DNA from: Xiphydria camelus
Lineage: Eukaryota; Arthropoda; Insecta; Hymenoptera; Xiphydriidae
NCBI GenBank assembly: GCA_963678675.1
Contig: OY783191.1
Location: forward strand, 17,079,096 to 17,143,095
Direction: 5' to 3'
Length of the DNA stretch: 64,000 nucleotides
Shown here: positions 55,050-64,000 of the stretch, one piece after another
How the letters are laid out: each line of letters starts with the position of its first letter
Numbering within the stretch: position 1 is the stretch's first letter
The notes under the pieces: model-generated
What the model saw: the letters and a program-made list of their open reading frames with translations, nothing else
Database searches by the model: none
Told to the model about the DNA's origin: nothing
Translations under genes and position numbers: made by a program

Positions 55050-55660
55050 ATATTAAATGCCTTCCTAAACCGTTCATCCGATTGCGATGAAACTTTGGGG
55101 AATGGTTGGACACATGCCCGCGAAGGTTTCTGAGTTAGTAAATCTTATAAAAGATGTTCAAAAAGTACCGGTACTGATGATTATTATGCCTTCCTAAACC
55201 GTTCATCCGATTGCGATGAAAAGTTGGGGAATGGTTGGACGCATGCCCGCGAAGGTTTCTGAGTTAGTAAATCTTATACAGGGTGTTCAAAAGTACTGGT
55301 ACGGATGATCATTATGCCTTCCTAAACCGTTCATCCGATTGCGATGACAATTTGGGGAACAGTTGGACGCATATCCGCGAAGGTTTGAGTTAGTAAATCT
55401 TATACAGGGTGTTCAAAAGTACCGGTACGGATGATTATTATGCCTTCCTAAACCGTCCATCCGATTGCGATGACACCTTGGGGAATGGTTGGACGCATGC
55501 CCGCGAAAGTTTCTGAGTTAGTAAATCTTATAAAAGGTGTTCAAAAAATACCGGTACTGATGATTATTATGCCTTCCTAAACCGTTCATCCGATTGCGAT
55601 GAAAAGTTGGGAAATGGTTGGACGCATGCCCGCGAAGGTTTCTGAGTTAGTAAATCTTAT
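55050..55660. repeat. 128-bp tandem array, Helitron-leader type
   Basis: ATGCCTTCCTAAACCG recurs at 55057, 55186, 55314, 55440 and 55569, so units are 126-129 bp. Each has CATCCGATTGCGATGA, GTTTCTGAGTTAGTAAATC and a short CAGGGTGTTCAAAAG-like TIR stub. It is a compact relative of the 255-bp array at 14401-15215. Confidence 0.9.
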
Positions 55661-56524
55661 ATTTCGTTAACAGTATCTATATTATATTCAGACATTATTG
55701 AATATTACTATTTAAACATTTTTCACAAGAGCGATATCGACCAAGGAAGAAATACAAATTTTATTTACAACTACATTAACTTTTCTTTATATATGAAAAA
55801 ATTTGAAATACGTTATGGTTCCCAATTTTCCCCACCTTCCGCTGTTTTTTTTTCATTATCTAATAATTTCCCTAGGACTAAAAACGATCTAAAACGGGCA
55901 TGACCTAAAACTCCGAATTTCTCGGAAACAAGGAGAGGTGCAACCTACGATTTCATAAGTGTTATTTTTTAGTGTCTTAGAATAACCCTGTGAAAGCTGA
56001 TCAACATTGGTAAGATAGATTTTTGGTCCTTGCTGTATAAGCTACTCGTAAGTCGATTGAGTGAATCGGTGTTGAATACGCAACAAGTCCTGGTCCGCTA
56101 TCGACAGACAACGAGATGGTACGGCGACACTACACTTGTAGGTGCACGTGGCGCGTTTGTAGTGTGATACTTTTTATCCCAGAAACTACTTGTAAATTCG
56201 ATATACATCCTTACATATGTATTTTAGATATCTAAATATCGATTAATTATTTCATATATGTATAATTCGCTGGGCACATAACTTCATTACCAGATGTAAC
56301 TTATAAATGGCACATACACAGGCATACGGGACATGTACTTGGCGCATTATTTTAAAGAGAACATTTTTTAGGGGATTAACTACAGAGAATAACTTCTAAT
56401 TTAAAAATAAACCACTTTTAACAATTAATTATGATCCAATTACTAATCTTCGTCGGTGTCAGACTGATCACTTGTAGTATTGCTCTCTTTGTCCGATTCG
56501 GCGTCATTTGAGGCTCATGAGTAA

Positions 56525-56664
56525 GGGGCTTACAACCAAAGGAATAGGAACAGTAACAACGCTTTACACATGCTACGCATACGTATGCTTTTAACATATG
56601 AGTAACGTCTTTGAAGCATTGTTCCTATTCTTGTTCCCTATTCGTTCCATTGTACATAGCCCCT
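56525..56664. mobile_element. 140-bp Harbinger-type MITE
   Basis: GGGGCTTACAACCAAAGGAA and TAGCCCCT ends, with TAA at 56522-56524 and 56665-56667. Palindromic with GGAACAGTAACAACGCT / AGCATTGTTCC arms. Nested in the foldback. Confidence 0.75.
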
Positions 56665-56727
56665 TAATGTCTACGATATTATAACAATAGATGATGCTTT
56701 CGAAGTATTAAAACAGTTGTTTACCAC

Positions 56728-56982
56728 ATGTATAGCCTTACAAGTTTAAAGAAAGCAGACAAAGCTCGTTTGCAGTTGTTCAACAATTCGTACGAAATGG
56801 GTAGCCTGAAGGAGTCATTCAACAGAACAATCGGGAATTTCGATGCATCCAATTTTCCATCCTGTCATACAGCATACTGTTATAATATTGTAAACATTAA
56901 TTCACGAGCCTTAAGTGACACAGAATTGGATGAAGAGAGCAATACTACAAATGATCAGTCTGACACCGACGAAGATGAATAA
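56728..56982 (+). pseudogene. Transposon gene remnant with acidic tail
   Basis: 84 codons: MYSLTSLKKADKARLQLFNN, a middle without known motif, and an acidic end (ELDEESNTTNDQSDTDEDE). The acidic end lies in the foldback arm, so a mirror copy exists on the minus strand near 56450. The family is not recognised. The upstream text near 56690 (DAFEVLKQLF) may belong to it. Confidence 0.35.
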
Positions 56983-57608
56983 TTGGATCATAATTAATTG
57001 TTAAAAATGGTTTACTTTCAAATAAAAGTCAAGTATAGTTAACGATCTAAAAAACATTTTCTGTAAAGTAATGCGCCAAGTACATGTCCCGTGTGCCTGT
57101 ATGTGCCATTTATCAATTAAATCTGATAATTAAGTTATGCGCAGCCCAGCGAATTGTACATATATGAAATACTAATCGATATTTAGATATCTAAAAGAAA
57201 TCTGTAAGGATATATATCGAATTTACAAGTAGTTTCCGGGATAAAAAGTATCGCAGGATGAACGCGCTACGTGCACCTACGAGGGCGTTATCAGCAGACT
57301 CGATAGTGTCTCGTGCTATTGTTTAAATGCGCTAATAACAGTAGTCTATCAGGGGGTTAGCAACGGAATTTTGGTTTGCCCCTCGAGAAGCATGTTCTAA
57401 TAAATATCCGCAATGACATATTAAAATTTCAGTCAGAATGAAATGACAACATTTTACTTTTATTTTTGAGAGGCAAATTAACCTCTTTAGCAACGAAGTT
57501 GATCAGGCAGATTCGCGACGGCTTATCAACATATGCCATAGAATGATAATAAACGTGAATTAGCCGGAACTAAATAATTACATATACCGGCTGACTCTCC
57601 GGCTATTA

Positions 57609-58589
57609 CAGGGGTGTATCAAATATAAACGGGATTTTTGTAAAAAATTCTAACTTTATTTAATTAAGCTTAGAAACATATATTACGTTTCTACATAGTC
57701 TCCCGCCCTAGAAATACATTTTTTCCATCGGATTGGAAGCTTTTTTATTCCATCATCGTAGAAATTCTTCGGACGTTCTTGTAGCCATTGGAGCACAAAT
57801 GCTTCCACCGCGTCGTTATCGTCGAAACTTTGGCCTCCAAGCGCTTCTTTGAGGGGTCCAAAAAGATGAAGTCATAAGGGGACAAGTCGGGACTATATCG
57901 TCCCTCCAATGCCAAAATCACGAATCTGCATAACATAAACGTAGCACATTCGCGTTTTTGGTATTGGAGAGACGATATGGCGGATGTTCTAGCTTAATGC
58001 ATCCAAAGTTTGCCTTCTGGAATGCCAATAGGCTGCATGAGGTCTGGCGTTGCCATGCAAAAGAATGACACTTCTGATTGATTGCTTCTTCCTTTTCTTT
58101 CGAAATGACAATTTCGCGGCATCTAGTAATTCACAAAACTATTGTGCATTAATCGTGCGTCGATCGTGGAGAAAACCATGAAATTTCGGACCGCCTCAAT
58201 GTTGGCTTCGATCACACTCGTCCTTGGACGGCGAGCGTGGCTCTCGTTCTCGACTTTTTCACGCCCTCCAGAAAATTCTTTGTGCCATGCACACACGGGT
58301 TCTTAACAGGGTATTGTCCTCGAACTGTACCTATAATCGTTACAAAATTTCGGTTGGATTCACCCCCTCCCTAGCCAAAAACTTGATCCGTATAATCCGT
58401 TTCTCCACGGAGACATGCACTTCTGTCTCGCTCATGGTTTCTTTTCATATTAAAGGGACTCGAGCAAATTTCGGTCGGTTCTCCCCTCTCTCTAACGGTA
58501 CAGGCCATCTACGCATCAACTCCTTCAAGGTTACGGACTCCTCCGTAATTAAAAAAAAATCAGTCCCGTTTATATTTGATACATCCTCG
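57609..58589 (-). mobile_element. mariner element, degraded
   Basis: Ends CAGGGGTGTATCAAATATAA / complement with TA flanks. The minus-strand transposase pseudogene fills it. 981 bp is short for a complete mariner, consistent with a deletion around the second catalytic Asp. Confidence 0.8.
57640..58435 (-). pseudogene. mariner transposase pseudogene
   Basis: The start ATG at 58435 gives MSETEVHVSVEKRIIRIKFL, an HTH-containing N-terminus with NTLLRTRVCAWHKEFSGGRE and a RRPRTS AT-hook-like motif. The C-terminal part has ALEGRYSPDLSPYDFIFLDP (the last Asp motif, YSPDLxPxDF) and RWKKCI. Several frameshifts and stops occur, and the centre is missing. Confidence 0.8.
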
Positions 58590-58599
58590 TACTACATCC

Positions 58600-59235
58600 C
58601 GTGTCGGTCGATACGCGCGTAGGGGACAGTTGCAAGAATCGGAGTTTCTAGAATCGAGAATCTAGTGTACTCGTATTGCAATTGGTAGATACACAGAACT
58701 CTTATGTTTCGTATACATGGTATTCTACAAATAAAAATCATGGAGCGCGTAGCGCTATTCTTTACAGAAAAGCAGATCATGAATATACTATTCCTGCAAT
58801 CTTCAAATTTTAAGCAAGAGGGCAGGAAATAATTGCATATATAATGATAATGCCACACCAGTGAAAAGCGTCGCTAGTGATTAGTTTATCACTATCATTT
58901 TATGAGAGATATTGTGTTAAGTTACATTAAAATATATAGGAATTCATTTACTCTCAAGTACTTTATATCGAATACTCGCAGGTCTGTTCCTAAACTATGA
59001 GAGTGGACTCTGCCGAACGCACGAATCAATGACGGATCGGTTAAATCACCCTACTCATCCAATGCTGTACCCGATGACTCAATATCTGGTACAATAGGGA
59101 AGTAAGTAGAAGGACTCTATAGTCCGATATAGGTTGTATAGGTTGTAGGTTGTAGGTTGTATATGTTCGGTAGTCCACGACTAATCTCTGAATAGATCTG
59201 TTAACACCCAACGTAAACTAAGACTTTTACTGCGG
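58600..59235. other. No gene seen; GGTTGTA microrepeat
   Basis: Non-coding. A short GGTTGTA repeat is at about 59125-59162. It could include the 3' UTR of the exon ending at 59236. Confidence 0.4.
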
Positions 59236-59478
59236 TTAACTTAATCTTTCAAGTGGCTCGTATACTGGAACCTGATTTGCGATTCCCATACCTTGCACTG
59301 GTGGTGTTGCCACAATTTGCGGTCCACCTTGTTGATGAGTATTATCAGTAGCAGGTATCGTAGCATTGCAATTTTTGTCCCGACCATGATTTCCAAATGG
59401 TGAAGTAAACGGTATTGGGGATCCTTCTACTCCCCGTTGTCTATTTCTTCTACATATGCTTTCAAAGTCCAGTTGTGC
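59236..59478 (-). CDS. Probable last coding exon of an unrecognised host gene
   Basis: On the minus strand, CTCTATTTTTCAG precedes a 243-nt exon of exactly 80 codons plus TAA. It reads AQLDFESICRRNRQRGVEGS, PIPFTSPFGNHGRDKN, then a Gln/Pro/Thr-rich tail (QQGGPQIVATPPVQGMGIAN) ending VPVYEPLERLS. The composition is unlike the transposons around it, and the acceptor is strong. It has no ATG, so it depends on an upstream exon. A donor-like AAATCG/GTAAGTTTT on the same strand near 60597 is one candidate. The family is not recognised. Its stop codon means the 44222-44553 exon is a separate gene or transcript. Confidence 0.55.
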   Translation of the reverse strand, partial: AQLDFESICRRNRQRGVEGSPIPFTSPFGNHGRDKNCNATIPATDNTHQQGGPQIVATPPVQGMGIANQVPVYEPLERLS

Positions 59479-59630
59479 CTGAAAAATAGAGTATCACAAA
59501 TTGTACTTTTAAAAGTTCTCTATTTGTAATAAGGAGTATAATACGTTTAGTGATCGATATTTTGGTTATAAACAATATGTAAAGATAACTATCACCAGGA
59601 GCTGGCGGACCATTAAAAAAACAGATTGTA

Positions 59631-59897
59631 TATCGACTGCCCAGGATAACAATGTTCTAACTCCGTTTATATAAATTTCACACAGTAGTGGACAAAGAAG
59701 AGAACTTTACAACTGCTATAATATATCAAATAATATATCAACGTAAACCTTCTTTATACATTACTTTTGTGTACAAAGAAGGTTTACGTTGATATATTCT
59801 TTTATATATTATAACAGTTGTAAAGTTCTCTTCTTTGCCCACTACTGTGAAATTTATGTTAACGGAGTTAGAGCATTGTTATCCTGGGCAGTCGATA
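59631..59897. mobile_element. 267-bp near-perfect hairpin MITE
   Basis: Arms of about 125 bp from TATCGACTGCCCAGGATAAC to GAAGGTTTACGTTGATATA. The loop is only about 15 bp. TA flanks. It lies upstream of the 59236-59478 exon, likely in its intron. Confidence 0.9.
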
Positions 59898-60038
59898 TAT
59901 TGCCTTATACCCGTATTGAGATTTGCTACGCACACATGTCACTTCACATGTACCTTCATTTGTTAGTATACTACCTACCTAATAAGAACGAATCAATGGT
60001 GGATTATCAGGTGACGTAGGTTAAAAAAAATTGCTTAA

Positions 60039-60557
60039 CCCTTTCGCTCACGACTTTTTTTAATTCACGATAAAATTCTGAAATTAAATTCTGTGGCTAG
60101 ATAATATTTTTTTATAGTTTTTGAGCAGAAGAGGAAATTTGTTGGTTAGTCTGTTTTTGAGTTTTATGATGTATTCAATAAATTGAAAACACTCACTTTT
60201 ATGGCAAATTTCTCAAAAACCAGGGAATTTTATTGTTCAATCACTAAATTTAATCAAATTCATTATGCTTTCTAAACGAAATATACTAATCACTACTCAA
60301 AAATATTACAGTATTTTAGAATTATGTGGTAATCGCACGACACATGTCTGACCTCAAACGGTAATAAAGAACTGAAATTTTGGATTCACAGTTATGCTTC
60401 CAAGCCGACAACATAAATGGCGACACGGAGTTTCATTTAATAGCAAAGAAGTTAAATAACTATGAGAAAGTTATTAATTAAGGAAATAGTTTTCCAGATG
60501 GCGGTAAAAAAGATTTTAAACTGGTGTATTCATTTGAATACCTCACGAGCGAAAGGG
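60039..60557. mobile_element. piggyBac-type MITE, CCCTTTCGCTC ends
   Basis: TTAA at 60035-60038 and 60558-60561 with CCCTTTCGCTCACGA / GAGCGAAAGGG inside. 519 bp, AT-rich, non-coding. Confidence 0.85.
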
Positions 60558-60596
60558 TTAAAATAGTTGCATGATTTCATTAAGTAAATAAAACTT

Positions 60597-60636
60597 ACCG
60601 ATTTAAATTTATATTTTTGCTTCTCATTTCGAGGCT
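60597..60636 (-). other. Donor-like site, possible small upstream exon
   Basis: The minus strand reads AAATTTAAATCG then GTAAGTTTTA, a good 5' splice consensus, at about 60596-60599. A phase-0 reading into the 59478 exon would give NEKQKYKFKS as the preceding residues. The acceptor for this piece is weak, so it is only a candidate. Confidence 0.25.
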
Positions 60637-60950
60637 TTCATTTATTTATAGAGAAAAGATCCACATTTTAGCTCACATAAATGAAGGAGTCATTACTTTC
60701 CACAAAAAGTGTACAGTATTTACATCAATTGTTTAGTATAAAGTGTATATTCTTAACTTTTACGGAATTATTACCGTCTTTTTCCCAAAACAGATAGCTT
60801 TGTTCTAGTGATGTTTAAGCACATGCCTTTACTTTTTTTAATTTTCTGTCGTAATTTAAACTAAAATGTTTATCGGGAAAAAGGGAAAAAGATAATGCTT
60901 TTCCGTAACACGTCTCTTTAACCGCTTCGAGCTACAAAATGCTACGAAGA

Positions 60951-60976
60951 GATGATGATGATGATGATGATGTTGT
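60951..60976. repeat. (GAT)n microsatellite
   Basis: About seven GAT units. Confidence 0.9.
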
Positions 60977-61057
60977 TTATTATTCAAAGTAGAACAAATA
61001 ATAGAATAATAGAAGAATAGAAGAAATAGAAGAGGTGAGATCCCTAGAAACTAGGCT

Positions 61058-61643
61058 ACTAAAATGATCTGCAGTGCTCTTGGAAAAAATGCTGTAACAC
61101 ATAAAACGTGTAAAAAGTGGTACCAGAGGTGGTTAGAGGAGGAGATTTCGATCTTTCGGATCGAGAACGGCCGGGTAAACCGCAAAAATTCGGCGATGAA
61201 AAACCCGAACAACTCTTGGCTGAAAATTATGCTCAAAGCCAAACAGAGCTTACACTACAACTCGGAGTGACTCAACAATGCATTTCTCATCGCCTACATC
61301 AACTTGGAAAAATTCAAAAGGAGGGCAGATGGGTTCCTCATGATCTAACCCCCGAATTCAAGGAGCGACGACTGGAGACACTCTGTTCACTCGATTTAAA
61401 AGATGGGAGGTTCTCTCTCACGCGGCTTACTCGCCTGATCTCGACCCATCCGACTACCACCTATTTCGGTCTCTTCAACACCACCTAGCTGATGAGCACT
61501 TCATGACAGTCGACGAGGTCCGAAAAAGCATCGATGAATTTATTGAGTCAGAACCGCCAAGTTTCTTTCGCGAAGGAATTCGTCAGTTGCCAGTGAGGTG
61601 GAGTAAAGTCATCGAAAATAATAGGGAATATTTCGACCGTTAA
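61058..61643 (+). pseudogene. mariner transposase pseudogene with core deletion
   Basis: The N-terminal half reads THKTCKKWYQRWLEEDFDLS, DRERPGKPQKF and LGVTQQCISHRLHQLGKIQK (HTH), then GRWVPHDLTPEF (the conserved WVPHxL motif). It then jumps to AAYSPDLDPSDYHLFRSLQH (last Asp) and IRQLPVRWSKVIENN, ending at TAA 61641-61643. The first two Asp residues are removed by the deletion. A shift near 61150 separates the frames. A different mariner lineage from 12588 and 57609. Confidence 0.85.
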
Positions 61644-61721
61644 TGTTTTTTTTTTTATAATAAACTGATTTTCATTTTAAAAAAGCACCTTATTAATTTG
61701 TACACCTAAAGAAACTATATA

Positions 61722-62690
61722 CGGGGTGTATCATTAATGTTGCATTCAGAGCAAGTAGTGTGATTCTTCGTGAAAAACTAGACTATAAAAATATAGATCA
61801 AATTTACTTGCCGTAAGCAGGCTTTGCACACGAGCGCGAAATATCCGAGCAATCAGGTTCCAGTATGAATGGAAGGTATCTCTTATGATCAGCCGATCCT
61901 CAATCAAAAGCGTCGAAAACAAATGATGATGAGACACTTGACTCTCAAGCTGTTTTCCTACCAGATGATTTGTTTGACATTTTCAATAGGTCGAGTTATC
62001 AGGGAAAAACGCTATAGGTAAGATAAACCATGTTCAAGATTTATATATAAAAAATAAAAGACATTGTAGCGACGTGCCATGTCGCACTCTCACCGGGCTT
62101 TTCGGAAACCCTGCAATAAAACGGCGAGGGTTCTTTTCCTCGAGAACTTTGTCCTCGACAAACATTCTCGGCCATGACTAACCATCGCTAGTTTTAGCAG
62201 AGCGTTGCGCCCCCTAAAGGCCCGTATCCATTTGTAAAGGCCCGTATCCATTTGTAACAGATGACCCGTAACGTAACACGGAACATGTAACGGCTCATTG
62301 CAAGATGACACGGTTCGCTCCGGAAGTTTTGGCCGTGTCAACCACCCCGTAACGTAACCGAACGAGGTTACGACACACGCCACGACTTCCACCCTCAGAT
62401 TGAGTCTGACTACAGCAATGGACGTAGCTCTGCAATTACAGCTAGCACCAGCTTCATATATTGTTATTCACCATCAGATTTTTTTTATTTTCTTACTTTC
62501 CAGTACGCGAGGAAACTTTTCTAGAAAAATTAATTTCTTAATAAATATTTTTTTCGTAAATTTTTCAGATGCTTTAATACTTATTCTGCTATTCGCGGTG
62601 GAGATAAATCCAAGAATCAAAGGTCATAGAAATCTGTCCAGCCGTCCTTTAGTTATAAATAGTGTAACTAACCCGACTTTGTTTTATATA
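61722..62690. other. Non-coding; solo TIR and a duplicated GGCCCGTATCCATTTGT
   Basis: CGGGGTGTATCATTAATGTT at 61722 looks like a TA-target element end without a partner. 62028-62062 repeats an arm segment of the 9221-9958 foldback. AAAGGCCCGTATCCATTTGT is duplicated at about 62215-62255, followed by ACCCGTAACGTAAC words at 62265 and 62345. No gene is seen. Confidence 0.5.
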
Positions 62691-62692
62691 GA

Positions 62693-64000
62693 TAGATAGA
62701 TAGATGATTTATTTCGGCTTTACAGCCACGAAAGGAGGTTGGTTATACAACTCTATAGGTACATTTACTCTTAATATGGGCTAACGTAAAAAATATTTCA
62801 TATAACATAACTGATAATAAAATAAAATAACTATAATATAATACCTAATAATAAGATAAAATAATTATAATATAGTAACTCATTATTTATTCCCCGTCTT
62901 TGCCATTTTGCCCCCTCGACGCTTTAGCTTTTCCGCTTCCTCCTCTTTTCCAGCTGCTTTAACCATTCCCTAGCCTTCTCGCTACCTTCCTCATTTAATA
63001 GCTCTTCCACTTCCAAATCTACTCGCGGCATCTCGACGCAATCCCTGATTAGGTGCTCCAACGTGCCCCCTTCTTTCTCGCAGAGAGCTTATATTTTCTT
63101 CTCTCCTCATCCACCCAGTATTTATTTGCCTCTTCCTCGTTTCCGCATCTTGCTCTAACAATCCTTCTTAGGTCCCCTCTCTCTCCTACTCTCCTGAGGT
63201 AACTTGCCCTGTCATTACTACACAAGTATCTATACCTCTTGTTATATCTCGCTCTCCATATTTTGTCCCGCTGTTCCTGCATTTATATCTCGCAATCCCT
63301 ATCACTCAACGCTATACTCGCTATACATCCTTCTATCATAGCCGCAATCCCTGCCTCGCTATATCCGCATCTCCTTAGATATTCGTTTCTCTCCTCTACC
63401 GATCTGGTGCCACTTACCTTCCCCTCATCTCTTTCTCGCAGACACTCCTTTATCAGCTCGTTAGCTCCTTCTTCCCTTACTCTTTCCTCAAATCTCATCG
63501 CTCTTTTCCCCGCCCTTATCCTAAGTAGTTTCCTCTTTGATTCTTCTATCACTATATATCCTGGCGTCGATCTCTCTAGCCCTAGCACCCACTTTATATA
63601 TTTTCTTTGTAACTTTTCTAACCCTTCCCAGCTTCTCCATCCCCATATTTCTACTCCGTAGCTAACTACACTCCACACCAGTTTATCAAACAGCCACATT
63701 CTTCTTATAAAATCTTCCCTGAAAAGACGCTCCCCAATGCCCCAGACTTGCCTAAGTACTAAGTTGCCCTTTTTCACTAAGTCCCCGATCTGTCCTGCTT
63801 TATCTCCATTCTTTTTAAATACATAACCTAGATATTTGAATTCCTTCACCTCCTCTATTTCTTTACCTTTCCACTTCCACCTTGTCTTTCTTACCTTCCC
63901 TCTCCCTTTCTTACATACCATTACTTTCGACTTATCCACATTCAAGGTCAGCTCCTTTTCTGACAAATACTTTTGCAAGACCCACATCATCCCTTTAAGT
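62693..64000 (-). mobile_element. LINE, 3' part, running off the right edge
   Basis: The minus-strand element ends in an (ATCT)n tail at about 62693-62706, just after CCGAAATAAATCAT, as LINEs with simple-repeat tails do. The ORF2 C-terminus is at 62920-64000. The 5' part is outside the window. The protein phrases resemble a LINE lineage I associate with Hymenoptera. Confidence 0.75.
62920..64000 (-). pseudogene. LINE ORF2 reverse-transcriptase thumb and tail
   Basis: From the edge, MMWVLQKYLSEKELTLNVDK continues with SKVMVCKKGRGK, EVKEFKYLGYVFKKNGD and LVWSVVSYGVEIWGW, the RT thumb and connection region of a non-LTR element. The frame stops at 63283, directly after which a related segment in another frame (IWRARYNKRYRYL, RRIVRARCGNEEE) leads towards the end. 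Further shifts occur near 63090. The YxDD active site lies outside the window. Confidence 0.75.

Larger units (their letters stand above)
56137..57284. repeat. 1.15-kb foldback with ~350-bp arms
   Basis: 56137-56500 and 56935-57284 are inverted copies, including ATATCGATTAATTATTTCAT and GACATGTACTTGGCGCATTA. The inner ends of both arms hold an acidic coding tail (QSDTDEDE) that reads outward on each strand. The structure parallels the CXC element at 16133-20127, where the arms also contain the end of the gene. Confidence 0.8.

Noticed and set aside
44222..59478. Both host exons as one gene
   Set aside because: Both are on the minus strand, but the upstream one (59236-59478) ends in a stop codon, so the exon at 44222 cannot be downstream coding of the same frame.
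62400..62699. 99-codon hydrophobic plus frame
   Set aside because: Low-complexity AT-rich codons, no domain, ends at the LINE tail.
63239..63661. 140-codon plus-strand Ser/Leu-rich frame
   Set aside because: Antisense shadow of the LINE reverse-transcriptase reading.

Overview
This window is eukaryotic, AT-rich and almost free of host genes. It reads as a transposon graveyard from an insect genome. Relics of mariner, piggyBac (TTAA target), PIF/Harbinger-type (3-bp target), Helitron, BEL/Pao, R1-like LINE and DDE_Tnp_4 elements are recognisable, and many short palindromic elements lie inside one another. The LINE entering from the right edge (minus strand, about 62.7-64.0 kb) resembles a lineage I associate with ants and other Hymenoptera, so a hymenopteran is my best guess. 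That is inference, not proof.

Layout. 1-5.6 kb: a direct repeat, a trinucleotide tract, then a DDE_Tnp_4 transposase pseudogene split by four separate TA-target insertions whose removal restores local reading. 6.5-10.4 kb: foldback elements of 0.26-1 kb and the SWIM-finger end of another transposase. 10.4-13 kb: a 1.6-kb long-TIR element holding a TTAA element, then a mariner derivative. 13.2-31.55 kb: two matching piggyBac ends enclose an 18-kb nest. It holds piggyBac gene fragments, a Helitron-derived tandem array, a long-TIR element coding a CXC/nuclease-like protein (itself cut by nested TTAA elements), and a minus-strand BEL/Pao retrotransposon. The BEL/Pao element is cut by a second piggyBac and a plus-strand R1-like LINE. 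32.2-38.8 kb: TA-target elements, a Helitron helicase end, several MITEs and a minus-strand Helitron relic carrying a heat-shock-element-like array. 40.3-43.2 kb: a foldback with tRNA-like sequence in both arms, then MITEs. 43.27-44.1 kb: an 830-bp pyrimidine tract. 44.2-44.6 kb: a probable host exon. 47.2-54.7 kb: a possible 7.5-kb TA-flanked element containing the longest non-repetitive open frame in the window (556 codons). 55-58.6 kb: tandem repeat, foldback and mariner relic. 59.2-59.5 kb: a probable terminal host exon. 60-64 kb: TTAA element, mariner relic, LINE.

How the parts relate. There is no operon-like organisation. The two probable host exons (both minus strand, with consensus splice sites) are the only strong signs of resident genes, and they cannot belong to one collinear transcript because the right one carries a stop codon. 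Nearly all transposase genes are broken. The exception is the 51.7-53.5 kb gene, which is open apart from a likely one-base slip in an A tract near its start. All family names come from recognising protein motifs, terminal repeats and target-site duplications by eye. No search was run.
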